Below are positions 1 to 10,688 of a stretch of 64,000 nucleotides of DNA, one piece after another. The notes under the pieces were generated by a model. It saw only the letters and a program-made list of their open reading frames with translations. It had not been told where the DNA came from and did not search any database. Numbering within the stretch: the first letter of the stretch is position 1; the number at the start of each line of letters is the position of its first letter. Origin of the DNA: Lindgomyces ingoldianus (Eukaryota; Ascomycota; Dothideomycetes; Pleosporales; Lindgomycetaceae); the NCBI RefSeq assembly GCF_010093535.1, contig NW_022985163.1, positions 268,116-332,115 of the forward strand, given 5' to 3'. The translations under genes and the position numbers were made by a program.

Positions 1-334
1 CTTATATTTAAGCCTTAATCTCTTTTACTACTCTTAACATAGCTGCAGCTATAGTAGTAAAAGCCTGTAAAAAGGCTTATTTTAGAGCTAAGTTACACTC
101 TAAAACTAATTTAACACTATATCTTTACTAACTTATAGGCTAAGTCCCTTACTAATAACTAAAAGTACTAAGTTAATATTCTTATATGTTTATAATAAAA
201 AACTATATTAGCTCTAATATAAGCTCTTATTAACTTAGAAGTAAATAGCATAGGTTACATTAATAAAAAACTAGTGTATACACTAAATCTCTAATTAACA
301 CTACTTACTTAAATAATTTACTTAACTAGATTTA

Positions 335-2199
335 ACATACTTTATAGGCGAGTTGCTTACACACCTAAGTTGCTTACTTTTACTAAGACCCTACTATACT
401 ACTTTTCCTACACTAATGCATTTCTAATAACACTACTTAAATGTGTTAAAGGAACATTAGATGCAGCTTACACTCTAGGCTTTTAAATAAGACATAATAC
501 TTTTTAACTAACATGTTGCAGCTATCTATAAAGTCTTTTAAAAGATAATAAGTAACTAATATACTAAATAACCTTTTTAAGCTAATTATATAGCTAACTT
601 ATAAAAGCTAAATAATAATAAAAAGTAAGTAATTATTTAGCACATACTTAAGCTACATGCATAAGGATTTCCCTCTTAGCTAGTAGCTATAGCTAATATA
701 GCTAATTCTTTATATACTAAGCGTAATATAAGCTATATTAGTATAAACTAGCTTAATATATTTATTAACTGTTACCTAAAGCTTAAAGTAAAGTTTAAGT
801 ATAAGTACAACTATAAAAAAGCTTTTTATAAAAATTTTATAGTAATTTAAAGCTAGTTTAACTTTATAAAGAATATTAAAGCTAAGTATAGCATCTAGAA
901 TAATAACACATACAACTTTAATAAAATAAGGTTTATAATAGGCTAGATATTTACTAGAGTAGTTATTATAGGTTTAGAGAGATAAGAATAGCTAAAAGTA
1001 GTCTAGCTAGGTAACTAGGAGTAGACAACAGCTATCTAGAGCATTAATGCTAAAAGATAGGCTATTTTGCTTTTTATTATTTTTTAGGGTAGTAACTACT
1101 TTTTAAACTAGTATAAAAAGGAAAATTTACTTTAGAATTAAGTTATTATAATTTCTAAGTGTAGCTAGACTACTAATTAGCTTAGTCTAGACTAGTTTAA
1201 GCACTTTAACATATATATAAAAAAGTGTACTGTTAGCAGCTACTGTTTGCTAGTTATTAATAGCTATAAAAGCTATAACTTACTTTATTTTTAGTAATAC
1301 TATAAAGATAATAAAATTATTACTATTTATATACTTTTTTATTTATTACACCTTTTATAGCTACTTAATGTAGGTTGTTTTACTTCTTTAAAAAGTATAT
1401 AAGCGCTAAGCTAAAAACCTTATGCGCAACTAAATTACTTATATTATAAAAATAAAGTTCCTGCTATGCTTTAAAGTAGCTTATAATGCTATAATTACTT
1501 TTAGTAATATTTAAGAAAGGTTTTAAAGCGCTAGATTAGTTTTTTTTTAACTTATAATAAGTTATAATAGGCTTTAATGTAAAGTTATGCACTTTATTAC
1601 TACTACTACCTATATATAATAAGCTCTAGTAGTTGTAAACCTTAAGTAATACTTTAAAACTTAGGTTATAATTAATGCTTATAAAGATAAAGATTTAAAA
1701 GTATATAAATAGTTTACTAACTTTTATAGTTAAAGTGTTTAAGAAGGTCTTAAAGAGGGTAGTAATAATTATGTATAAGCTAGTGTTAGTGTAATAAGAA
1801 ATTACTAAGCTTTAAGCAGCTAATAAAGCTACTACACAACATAAATTACATAAAAAAAAGTAAATTAAGACAAAAAAAACCTTAATAATTTAGAAAAGCT
1901 TACACTTAACAGCTTTAAAGAGGTTTAGAGCGCGCAGTAATAAAAAGAAGGTAAAGAAGTAGGTGTAAGCTAAAGTAGGTAAGCTATCCTAAAGGCGCTA
2001 CAGATAGTGTAATTAGACTAGGCATAACATGTAAATGTGTAAGTAAGAAGCAGAAGTAGTATCTAAATAATATTTTAGGCTGTACTGTACTATATAGTGC
2101 TAGAGCAGGTTGTTATGGGCTATAATAGAGTTTGTTAGGGTGGGGTCTTGGCAAAAGTAAGCAACTTAGGTGTGTGAGCGACTCGCCCATGAAGTACGT
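335..2199 (+). mobile_element. Complete but dead Fot1/pogo-like DNA transposon (family A, 1865 bp)
   Basis: The ends are inverted repeats of roughly 58 bp beginning ACRTACTT and carrying two 17-bp units (gagttgctcacacacct type). TA flanks both ends at 333-334 and 2200-2201. Between them a pogo/Fot1 (DDE_1) transposase is readable on the + strand despite stops: YNFNKIRFIIG near 910 (family YNFDETGF), the LGNREWTTAIEAINA region near 1010, and a block corresponding to the second catalytic region near 1240-1400 (family LDGHESH..F..YC...I). RIP has put stops throughout, so no protein can be made. The length matches the other family A copies (1863-1866 bp). Confidence 0.88.
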
Positions 2200-2929
2200 T
2201 AATAAAAAATAACTTAAAAAAAGTTTTATTTTTTATACTATAACTATTATAATTACCTACTAACACTATTAAGAGTAGATTAAACTCTATGTAATAAACA
2301 TAAAATATTATAACCTAATTCTAAAATAACTATAGCTGTATTAGCATAAAGTTGCCTTTAATTACTAAAAGTAAGTTCTAAACTTTAACTCTTTTTAATG
2401 CTAAGACATATGCTTACGCTTACACTTAAACAACACCTAAGTAGCACTTAATATAAAAGGTCTCTAGACCTACTTTTTAATAACCTAGAAAAAAACTACT
2501 TAAGTAAGGCTAATAAGCTAGGCCTTTTACTAAAATAAGCTATATAAAATAATTTAATAACTACTTAAACTTAAAAAAAAAAAGCTTTTAAATAATTTTT
2601 ACCTACTTAATTTAAACCTAAACTAGGACTTAAACAGTAGATAGACATCTACTACATAAAACCTGCTTTATTTATAACTCTAGCTTAATAACTAGATTAT
2701 AAAATCTATGTAGTTATAATTTCTAATATAAACTAAGCTTTAGCTTCTTAAAAACATACTAACCTAAAGATAATAGTCTCTTAAGACTACTATAACTTAT
2801 TATATATTTTTTTTAAAACAAGTTTAATAAGCTTTTAATATAATATCTATATAATTACTAAATAACTTTTAAGCCTAGTAAATAACCTAGTTATAGGCTA
2901 CTATATAAAATGTTACTAAATAAATTAAA

Positions 2930-5890
2930 AGTGCTTTAAAAATACTTTAATAAGAACTTAAAAAAAAGGTTTATTTAAGCTAGCTTTTTACTAGTAGTGT
3001 TACTTATACTATTTATAAAAAAACTTAAAGGTAAGCTTTAATTTTATGTTTACTACTAAAAACTAAACACTATTACTATTAAAAACTAATACTTAATTTC
3101 TTTTTTATAAAAAACTCTAAGCTAACTAAGTAAAGTAAAGTATTTTATAAAGTTAGATATTATTACTACCTTTAATAAGCTAAAGATAGTAAAGAGTAAT
3201 AAGTAGCTAATAGTATTTTAGACCTAATATAAACTATTTAAGTACTTAGTAATGCCCTTTAGCTTAGCTAACACGCCTAGTACTTTTTAACATTTTATAA
3301 ATAACTTACTTTAACCCTACCTAAACATGTTCTACCCTATGTATATTAATAATATTCTAATTTATAGTAATAGCTTTTTAAAGTATAAACAGCATATACA
3401 CCTAGTGCTAAAGGCTATAAAAGAAGTAAGTCTATAACTTAATATAAATAAATGTAAGTTCTACTATTTAAAAGTTATGTATTTAGAATATGTAATCTTT
3501 ATAGATAGTATTTAAATAGACCTTATTAAAGTTTAGACTGTGCTAGATTAGTAATACTTAAAAGACATAAAAAATATTTAAGCTTTTATAAAATTTACTA
3601 ACTTTTACTAATAATTTATTAATAACTTTTTATAGCTAGTAAGCCTTATAATTACATTTACTAAAAAAAGAATTTAATTTAACTTTAACTTAAATTACTA
3701 ATAGTTCTTTAACTAGCTAAAGAAAGCTTTTACTAAAGCTTTAATACTTTACTACTTTAACTTTAAACTACTAATACTTATAAAAGCTAATGCCTTAGAC
3801 TACATAGTAGCAGAAGTTTTTTTCTAGACTAAGCTAAATAGAACTATTAAGCCTATTACATACTTTTTAAAAAGAATAAGCTTTACAGAAGGTAATTATA
3901 AAATTTATAATAAAAAATTACTTACTATAGTACACTGCTTTAAATAATAGCAACTTAAACTAGAAGGTGCAGCGTATCTAATATAGGTTCTATCTAACTA
4001 TAAGAACTTATAGTACTTTATAACTATAAAATAACTTAGCTACTAATAAGCTTATTAGTTTAAATACTTATTTTATTTTAATTTTAAGATTACTTATTAT
4101 CTTAGTTAAAATAAAGAGAAACTAAATGCTTTTATAAAGCAATCTTAAAATATTCTTACTTAAAAAAAAGTGTAAAAGGTTTAACACTAAACTTTACTTT
4201 AATTTAAGTTATTTTTAAACCTTAACTTAAATAAAATAAATTAAATAATTAATTAAATTATTACTAATAAGTATTTAAATAATAAATTTATCTAAAAAAC
4301 TTTAGACTTACTCTAAAACAGCACTAGTTAGTTAAAAAAGGTAACACTAGCTAACTATAAAAACTAAAATAGTAAGCTATATTACTATAACTAACTTATA
4401 ATTTTTAATTTTAATAAACTAAGAATTAAACTACTCTAAATTATACATAACTTGCCTGTTAGAGGATACTTAGGCAGAGAAAAGACTCTTAACCTACTAC
4501 AGAGAGAGTACTACTAGCCCTGCATGTTCTATACTGTACGCTAATATGTATTATGTTGCTATNNNNNNNNNNCAGAGAAAAGACTCTTAACCTACTACAG
4601 AGAGAGTACTACTAGCCCTGCATGTTCTATACTGTACGCTAATATGTATTATGTTGCTATACTTACTATAAAGTAAAAGCCTTTTAAGAAAAGTATAATA
4701 GCCTACTTAAACTACTTCTAATCCTTAAATAAGCTTAAAAAAATATATTAATTAATTTTATTATAAACTTACCTTTATTTAAAAAGTATATAAATATTAT
4801 AGTAGTTATTAATTACTTAACTAAGTATTAATACTTAATACTATGTTTTTTTATAACTACCCTTAATATAGCCTAGTTATTCTACTAATACATATAAGTT
4901 TACTACAGCCTGCCTAATATAATTATATTAGACAGAGGTACGCAGTTTGTTTTAGCCTTCTAGAATAAACTTTATAAATAGCTCTAAATTATCTTTTATC
5001 TATCTATAGCTTTTTACCTAGAGACTAATAGCTAGACTAAGAATATAAACACTATAATAAAATAAGTCTTATAAGTGTATATAAACTACTAGTAGAATAA
5101 CTAAGTAAAATAGTTAGCTACAGCATAGTTTAAAGCTAATAACATAATATTTAAATTAATATAAGTATTCTTATTTTTAGTAAACTATAAATACTACTTT
5201 TAAATAAGATTTAAACTACTTTTAAATACTCTCTAACTAACTTATTAATTTATATAAGTAATAGATGTAAATAGACTTATTAATAAAATTTAAAATATAT
5301 TTAAATATGTTTATAAAAAGCTTACATAGGCTTAAGCTTTTTAATAAGAGTACATAAACTAATTCTAAACTTCTACTTTTATATATGCAGCTAGTAAGAA
5401 AGTCTAGCTAGACACTAAAAATATTTAAATAAACTAATAATTAAAAAAACTTAATTAGAAAAACTTTAGCCCTTTTATAGTAGCTTATATAGTCTTATTA
5501 CACACTTACTAATTAATCCTACCTAATAGCATAAAGATACACCCTATGTTCTATGTATTATTACTGCGCTAAGTAGCCTCTAAATTTAACTATTTACTTA
5601 GATAGCTAAACTTACTACCTAAACTTATTATTATAAATAATAAACTAGAATATGTTATAAAAAATGTTAAATAAATCTAGTTTAATAAAAAAAAACATAT
5701 CTATAAATACTTTATAAAATAGACTAGATATAATAAACTATTATAAAAACCTATAGAAGCTTTATAAAAGAACTTTATAGTAACTTAATTTTATGCTTAA
5801 TACTTATCTAAACTAAACTTATACTCTAATAAAGACAACTTAATGCTAGAACTACTAATGTAAAAGATTCTCTTTTTAATAAGGGGAGAG
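2930..5890 (+). pseudogene. Ty3/gypsy pol pseudogene: RT, RNase H, integrase
   Basis: The reverse transcriptase is recognised by YLVMPFSLANTPSTF at about 3239-3285 (family YLVMPFGLANAPSTF) and YINNILIYS at about 3343 (family YIDDILIYS), where both catalytic Asp codons have become Asn as expected of RIP. RNase H follows at about 3715-4010 (EGNYKIYNKKLLTIVHCF). The integrase zinc-binding and core region runs from about 4440 to 5050 (GREKTLNLLQREYY, then ILDRGTQFVLAFW). Numerous in-frame stops are present. A 10-N gap lies inside the integrase zinc-binding segment. Confidence 0.85.
4563..4572. other. Assembly gap (10 N) flanked by an 88-bp exact duplication
   Basis: The 88 bases before the gap (4475-4562) are identical to the 88 bases after it (4573-4660). 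The reading frame of the integrase is continuous if one copy is dropped, so the two contig ends probably overlap and the gap is not real. Confidence 0.95.
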
Positions 5891-5891
5891 T

Positions 5892-6215
5892 ACTATTACA
5901 GTATCCTCTCTAGATCCTAGACATAACTGTATTAGACATGTACTAGAGTATTATTAGTGCACATCTAACATAAATACAACATAATATAGACATAAACTTA
6001 AGTATAAACTGCTTTAACACTAACTAAAATAAAAATAAGCTTAATTTATACTTAAAGTGCTTAGACTTTTAAGCTAAGTATTTAATTACTAATTTTTTTT
6101 TAAACTTTTCTATTCCTTACACAACGTCTTGTACCTACTATAATACCTTACATAGTAATTAAACTAGACCTCTGTGAAGCTCTATAACCTTACTTGTGCA
6201 CAATCGTGACACTTA
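5892..6215 (+). repeat. Probable 3' LTR of the gypsy element
   Basis: This stretch follows a polypurine tract (aaggggagag) and ends where Fot1-like terminal sequence resumes at about 6212. Boundaries are approximate because RIP has altered the expected TG start and no second LTR is in the window to compare. Confidence 0.4.
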
Positions 6216-6264
6216 GCAAAAGTAAGCAACTTAGGTGTGTAAGCAACTCGCCTGTGAAGTACGT
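6212..6264 (+). mobile_element. Right terminal fragment of a Fot1-like family A element
   Basis: It matches the terminal repeat of the family A elements (two 17-bp units and the AAGTACGT end), with TA at 6265-6266. The rest of the element is absent, consistent with a gypsy insertion only a few tens of bases from the element's end. Confidence 0.75.
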
Positions 6265-6499
6265 TAAAGAATAAGCTTTTTTTATACTCATAGCTTTAAA
6301 TTACTATATAAATAGTAAAGTGTAAAACTAGAATAGCCTCTCTAGTAATAAAATTTAATGCTTATATAAAAGCTTAAAAAGATAATAATTTAATAACTAA
6401 AAAAGTAAAATACTATTAAATAATTAGTTATATAAAAGTCTTTTAAATAATATTTTTATCTAGATAAGCTCTAAACATAGTATTTTATATATCTTCTTT

Positions 6500-7140
6500 T
6501 ATATAAGGTTCTACGCAGTTTTATAGCTCTTAGTATAAGGCTAGATGCTCTAGAACAGGCTAGTATAGCCTTACTTAACCTGTTTAGGGGTCACATGACC
6601 TGTACTTTGTATATAAGCATGAATCCTAACAAGCAAGGTTTGGCAGCGATTCGTCTCTCTTACAATACACTTCTATCTTTCTCCGAAACCTTGCTCTTAG
6701 TGCTATCTATGCTACCTACTATCCTATCTTTAGACTTAGAATTTAATAGCACCTGCTTATTATATAAAAGAAAAAGTACTTTTTACTAAAACTTAGTAGT
6801 TAAATTTTAAGTGCTTTTAAAAGTTTATAATAACTTTTAAAGTATAGTTATAATTATAAAAATTATAGTATTAGAGAAGACAGCTATTTTGTTTAGTAAG
6901 TTTATTAGACATTAGTGTAAAGATAGGATAGTAAGTAGCACAGATAGCACTGAGAGCAAGCTTTCAGAGAAAGATAGGAGTGTATTGTAAGAGAGACGAA
7001 TCGCTGCCAAGCCTCGCTTGTTAGGATTCATGCTTATATACGAAGCACAGGTCATGTGACCTCCAAACAGGTTAGGGGAGGCCATACTAGCCTGTTCTAG
7101 GACATCCAGCCTTATAATTAGTCGTTGTATAAGGTTTCTA
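6500..7140. repeat. Long inverted repeat with about 230-bp arms around an AT-rich centre
   Basis: The arm at about 6500-6731 and the arm at about 6915-7140 are reverse complements with scattered differences. Both contain a CATGTGACCT palindromic block, a TATATAAGC box and a run encoding similar short frames. Arms this long with a TATA-like box could be two solo LTRs inserted head to head or a fold-back element. The centre (6735-6910) is AT-rich. Short open frames here exist on both arms only because the arms are copies, so I do not call a gene. Confidence 0.7.
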
Positions 7141-7264
7141 AAGTTACTACTCTTATTTTTAGGCACTAGAGTTAAGCTTAATTTATAAAATTTTATTATC
7201 TAAAACTTTTAAAGTTATTTTATTAATAGAGAAGTAAATTTTTAGCTAAGACTATAGTTAAATT

Positions 7265-7630
7265 AATTTAAGAATCTAATCTAGATTTAGAATAGCGTGG
7301 ATTCGGATCAATCCACGAATCGGATCGATCTATCGCCGGCACTGCTGGTGAGGGCACGGCCCGCAGAGCGCACATCACGTGATCATCCGAAACAGGTATA
7401 GTGCGATCGCAGGACTTGGCAAAACAGTCGCAAGACTTGGCAACACGATCGCAAAGCAGTCGCAGGCTTGGCCTGCGACCATTGTGCAGCACTTGCGATC
7501 ACTACTAGGTATATAGTCTCGACTCCCCACCTCTGGTGGAAGGTCGTGGTTATTCTTCAACACAGGACACAGTCCTAGGTATAGCAATATATCTGATATC
7601 CTTCCTAACTAGAAGCGTGCCAGAAAGATC
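7265..7630 (+). repeat. LTR-like repeat bordering the gene island (left copy)
   Basis: The sequence from about 7322 to 7630 matches the reverse complement of about 20490-20690: GGGCACGGCC, the ATCACGTGATCATCC block, GGTATATAGTCTCG, GGTCGTGGTTATTCTT and GGTATAGCAATAT occur in the same order. This copy has extra internal repeats of an ACTTGGCA-containing unit (7405-7480). It ends abutting the PKS relic. It is not strongly RIPed. The family is not identified; a solo or truncated LTR is most likely. Confidence 0.55.
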
Positions 7631-8731
7631 GTGTTCTTCTCGAGATCCGCAGGCGAAATCCTACAACACGGCCCATACATTCGCGAGCTAGAATCCTTGG
7701 GATGCGCTGTGCAAACAGTTTCGGGCCGGTATCGAAAGGGCGTTTGGGGTTATTAGCATGCCTGTTGCTGGCATTTTGCAAGCATCAATGGCGCTCGGAG
7801 TAGGTTTGACGGCCCGGATTCATCCGGTATATGCTGACTGAGCTTGTAGGACGTTCTACTAAAAGCCATGATGTTCTCACTTTGGCAAAAGGCCGTGATA
7901 TCCAAAGTTCAAGGCACATAAAATCTCCATCACGCGGCCCTGAAGCAGAAAGAACCATTAGACCTCTTTTTCATCTTCGGTTCAATCAGCGCAATGGGCG
8001 GCCAACGTGGCCAGTCAAATTACGCGGCCGGAAATACTTTCTTGGATTCATTTGTGCGGTATCAGCATTTTCTCGGTCTACATTGCTCGGCCGTGAAAAT
8101 CGGCCTCGTGGAAGATGTGGGATGGCTATTGGACCTTCCGGAAAAGTTTGTGATATACGGGGCCGCTGCCGTCCGCGCCATCCAGGAAAAGCAGTTGTTG
8201 GACGCGATACACTCGATGCTACTCCCCTCGCGGCTGGCATTTTGCGAGGACAGTCCAAAGAGATTTGCCAAACCATAGCCAAATCGGGCTGCGGATTCGC
8301 TCTACGCTTCCACTATCAGCAACAAACAATCGCACATTCTAGAAAAAAGATCTCCGATTCCTAGCATATCGTAACTCGGAAGCGACGAATCAAGACTCAT
8401 TTACAACTTCCACGAATTGGGGAGACGACCTGAAGAGGTTTCTTCGGAATGCAAGTTCGAACGTGTCCGCTTTGAACCCCCCGAATCGGCCGAGTTCTTG
8501 GTAAAATCTATGGGCAAGACACTCCCCGCTTTTATGCACACAGATGAGGAATCTGGTCTTGAAGCTTCGGTAACCTCAATTGGGATGGACTCGCTCATTA
8601 CCATTGAGTGACGAAACTGGACCAGACAGAGAATTGGGGCTGAATTATCTGTTATGAAGATCATGGCGGCTCTGAGTAAATTGCAACTGGGTTGTATAGC
8701 CCAGGCGAAACTAGTGGGAAAACTGTGAGGG
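7612..8731 (+). pseudogene. C-terminal relic of a highly reducing polyketide synthase (KR and ACP domains)
   Basis: A ketoreductase (KR) followed by an acyl carrier protein (ACP), the normal end of a fungal highly reducing PKS, can be read on the + strand. The KR starts with RKIVFFSRSAG (about 7630), skips frame around 7738 with loss of sequence, and continues with MPVAGILQASMALG. The KR catalytic region is clear at about 7975-8060: FGSISAMGGQRGQSNYAAGN, with the Ser, Tyr and Asn of the active site present. The ACP carries GMDSLITIE (about 8582-8608), where Ser is the phosphopantetheine attachment site, followed by RNWTRQR. From about 7870 onward one frame is kept, interrupted by stops near 7918, 8276, 8369 and 8609. 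The KS, AT, DH and other domains are missing upstream, replaced by an LTR-like repeat. The decay is by indel and nonsense change, with little RIP-type loss of CpA. Confidence 0.82.
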
Positions 8732-9388
8732 TAGAGGTGGGTCCCGCGGACCGGAATCGAGTGCTCAAGTATGGTCTCTTCTCATGGCTTTGGGTACGGT
8801 GATGTAGCTTGAAGACTATATGCTAACTGTATAACCGTCTCAGACGATTACCCTGCTCTCGATGAACGCGCGTACTCGTCCAGTCGCCAGGTCCGATTTT
8901 CGTCCGTCGTTCTCCTCGTACATAACACGACATTCGTCCACCATTCTCCCAGAATATGGAGCTAACATCTATTCCGCACTCTCCCAAAGATTTCCATCAT
9001 AGATTGATAAGCCAGTCATCTTCGCGTTTTAGCGAACGCGACTATTCCGCGCATATTCCAATATTCTCAACACAAAGTTCGTAAGCAATCCTTTCGGAAC
9101 AAGCACCCGAGAGCTGCTTACTTCCATTTTTGCTACTCTCATGGTGGAGTGTCCACGATCAAAATCTCGTCCGCATTTGTAAGCATCTGTTTATAACCCA
9201 TTTGAAGCCGTATACTTAACACTTGGATGGCCGACCAAATATCCACACCATCTTCAATCGATTGGCGTAATAACTTGGTTTGAACCTTCCCGAAGCCTCT
9301 CAGGTTTATTTTCTATCACTGCTTGTATGGGACACAACTCTGCCTTCTGTCTTCCCTAAGAAACAAGCGCAGTCTTTTATTCCTACTA
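8732..9388. other. Intergenic, likely 5' region of the epimerase-like gene
   Basis: GC-balanced unique-looking DNA between the PKS relic and the next start codon. I see no coding frame with recognisable similarity and no clear repeat. It should contain the promoter of the gene at 9389. Confidence 0.5.
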
Positions 9389-10387
9389 ATGGCAACCCCC
9401 AAATCAATCTTGATCCTCGGAGCAGGGTTGGTGGGACGACATGTCATCGACCTCCTTCTCGCCGCCGGCTTCTCTGTTACAACACTTGTGCGAAACGCAA
9501 AGCTGGCGGCTACTTTGGAAAAAGCAGGCGCCAAACCGATCCTCGGTACTCTCGAAGACGTCGACCTGATAACGGCCCAAACAACGCAGCACGAAGTCAT
9601 TATCAATACTTCCTCAAGTGACGACCTACCTAGCGCCAAAGCTATACTAGCCGGCGTGCGACAGCGCGTGCTTCAAAGCCTTCCAGTAACCCTCATCCAC
9701 ACTAGCGGCACCGGATTACTAGTGGACGATGCGAAGGGACGATACAAGAGTGAGAAGATCTATCGCGACGATGACCCGACAGATATCGACGCCCTACCTC
9801 CCACAGCCCTGCACCGGAATGTCGACCTTGCAACCGTCCAGGCAGCGCGCGAACTCGGTGGCAAGGCTAGAGTAGTCATTCTCATCCCACCAGTGATCTA
9901 TGGATTTAATCCTGCGCACCAGCGACTGTCCATGGCTTTACCAAAGCTAGTACGATTTGCACTCAAGCATGGCTATGCTGGGCGTGTCCAGGAGGGTCTT
10001 AACGTTTGGAGTGCTGTCCATGTCGCAGACTTGGCACGCGCTTACACAACCCTTATTGACAGTTTGGATTCAATTGATCCATCTGCCTTCCTGAAGAACC
10101 CTTACTTCTTCGCCGACGACGGAATGGACTTCTCGTGGGGAGACGCGGCGGAGCAAGTGGGCCGCATTTTGTACAAGCTGCGGAAGATTCCGAGTCCTGA
10201 GACACGATCTTTTGATCCAGCCGATTACGGAGACGTCTTTGGGCCGATGACCGAAAAAGTCGCTGGTGGAAATGCCAGAAGTCGAGGAGTTAGGCTGCGG
10301 GAGCTGGGTTGGGAGCCAAAAGAAAAGAGTGTGTGGGAGAGTTTAGAGGAGGATGAGATCCCTTACATTATTGCGACGCAAAGTTGA
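9389..10387 (+). CDS. NAD(P)-binding Rossmann protein, epimerase/dehydratase-like (atypical SDR), 332 aa
   Basis: The single-exon frame encodes a protein that starts with a Rossmann fold: KSILILGAGLVGRHV, with the glycine-rich GxGxxG at residues 11-16 for NAD(P) binding. Further family features are the HTSGTG strand about residue 105, the NVDLATVQAAR helix, the PPVIYG segment and a C-terminal substrate-domain tail. A YxxxK string occurs (YKSEK, about residue 120), but I cannot tell whether it is the catalytic pair. An in-frame ATG lies 22 codons upstream. I chose 9389 because the Rossmann strand normally begins within a few residues of the start and the upstream residues look like untranslated sequence. 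It lies convergent to the rhodopsin-like gene (301 bp between stops) and 0.66 kb after the PKS relic, so a role in lost secondary metabolism is possible but unproven. The substrate is unknown; it could also be an NmrA-like regulator. Confidence 0.85.
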   Translation: MATPKSILILGAGLVGRHVIDLLLAAGFSVTTLVRNAKLAATLEKAGAKPILGTLEDVDLITAQTTQHEVIINTSSSDDLPSAKAILAGVRQRVLQSLPVTLIHTSGTGLLVDDAKGRYKSEKIYRDDDPTDIDALPPTALHRNVDLATVQAARELGGKARVVILIPPVIYGFNPAHQRLSMALPKLVRFALKHGYAGRVQEGLNVWSAVHVADLARAYTTLIDSLDSIDPSAFLKNPYFFADDGMDFSWGDAAEQVGRILYKLRKIPSPETRSFDPADYGDVFGPMTEKVAGGNARSRGVRLRELGWEPKEKSVWESLEEDEIPYIIATQS

Positions 10388-10688
10388 TCTCATGGGCTGT
10401 GTCTATAGGGTTCTCTCTTGCACTGCCCGAAGGCTCGCAGCTCTTCTGATTGGAAGAAACCCCCTTTGATGCTGAGACACCGGTCGTGTTTAAAACCCGT
10501 TCTGACCAAGGCAAACTTCTCTCCATTTGTGGGGTTTGTCTATTCAAACCTCTGGAGATCGACACAATATATTTTTCCAAAATTCACACGACCTTTCATC
10601 GGAAGCTAAGTGCTAAACCCGAGCCCTCGTCATCACGCAGTGTTCCCAAAGCCGCTCTAGTGCTGTTGGCAAATCCTTTCACGTCGAA
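10388..10688. other. Intergenic between convergent genes
   Basis: Both neighbouring genes end here, so it should hold two 3' untranslated regions. Short open frames are present but resemble nothing I know. Confidence 0.5.

Larger units (their letters stand above)
1..6215 (+). mobile_element. RIP-degraded Ty3/gypsy LTR retrotransposon, 3' part, with a Fot1-like element nested in it
   Basis: The pol order protease/RT-RNase H-integrase can be followed on the + strand from about 2.4 to 5.9 kb, through many TAA/TAG stops made by C-to-T and G-to-A change. The stretch before 334 and the stretch after 2202 are the two sides of a Fot1-like insertion. A purine run (aaggggagag, near 5881) precedes a probable 3' LTR. 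The 5' LTR lies outside the window. The element seems to have landed in another Fot1-like transposon, of which only the last 53 bp remain at 6212-6264. Confidence 0.75.

Noticed and set aside
6595..7166. Two similar small proteins on opposite strands (64 and 84 codons)
   Set aside because: They are the two arms of one inverted repeat and contain an LTR-like TATA region; similarity follows from the repeat and not from selection on protein.
7831..8364. A 177-codon + frame and overlapping minus frames over the PKS relic
   Set aside because: They run in the wrong frame or strand relative to the KR-ACP reading and have no recognisable motif.
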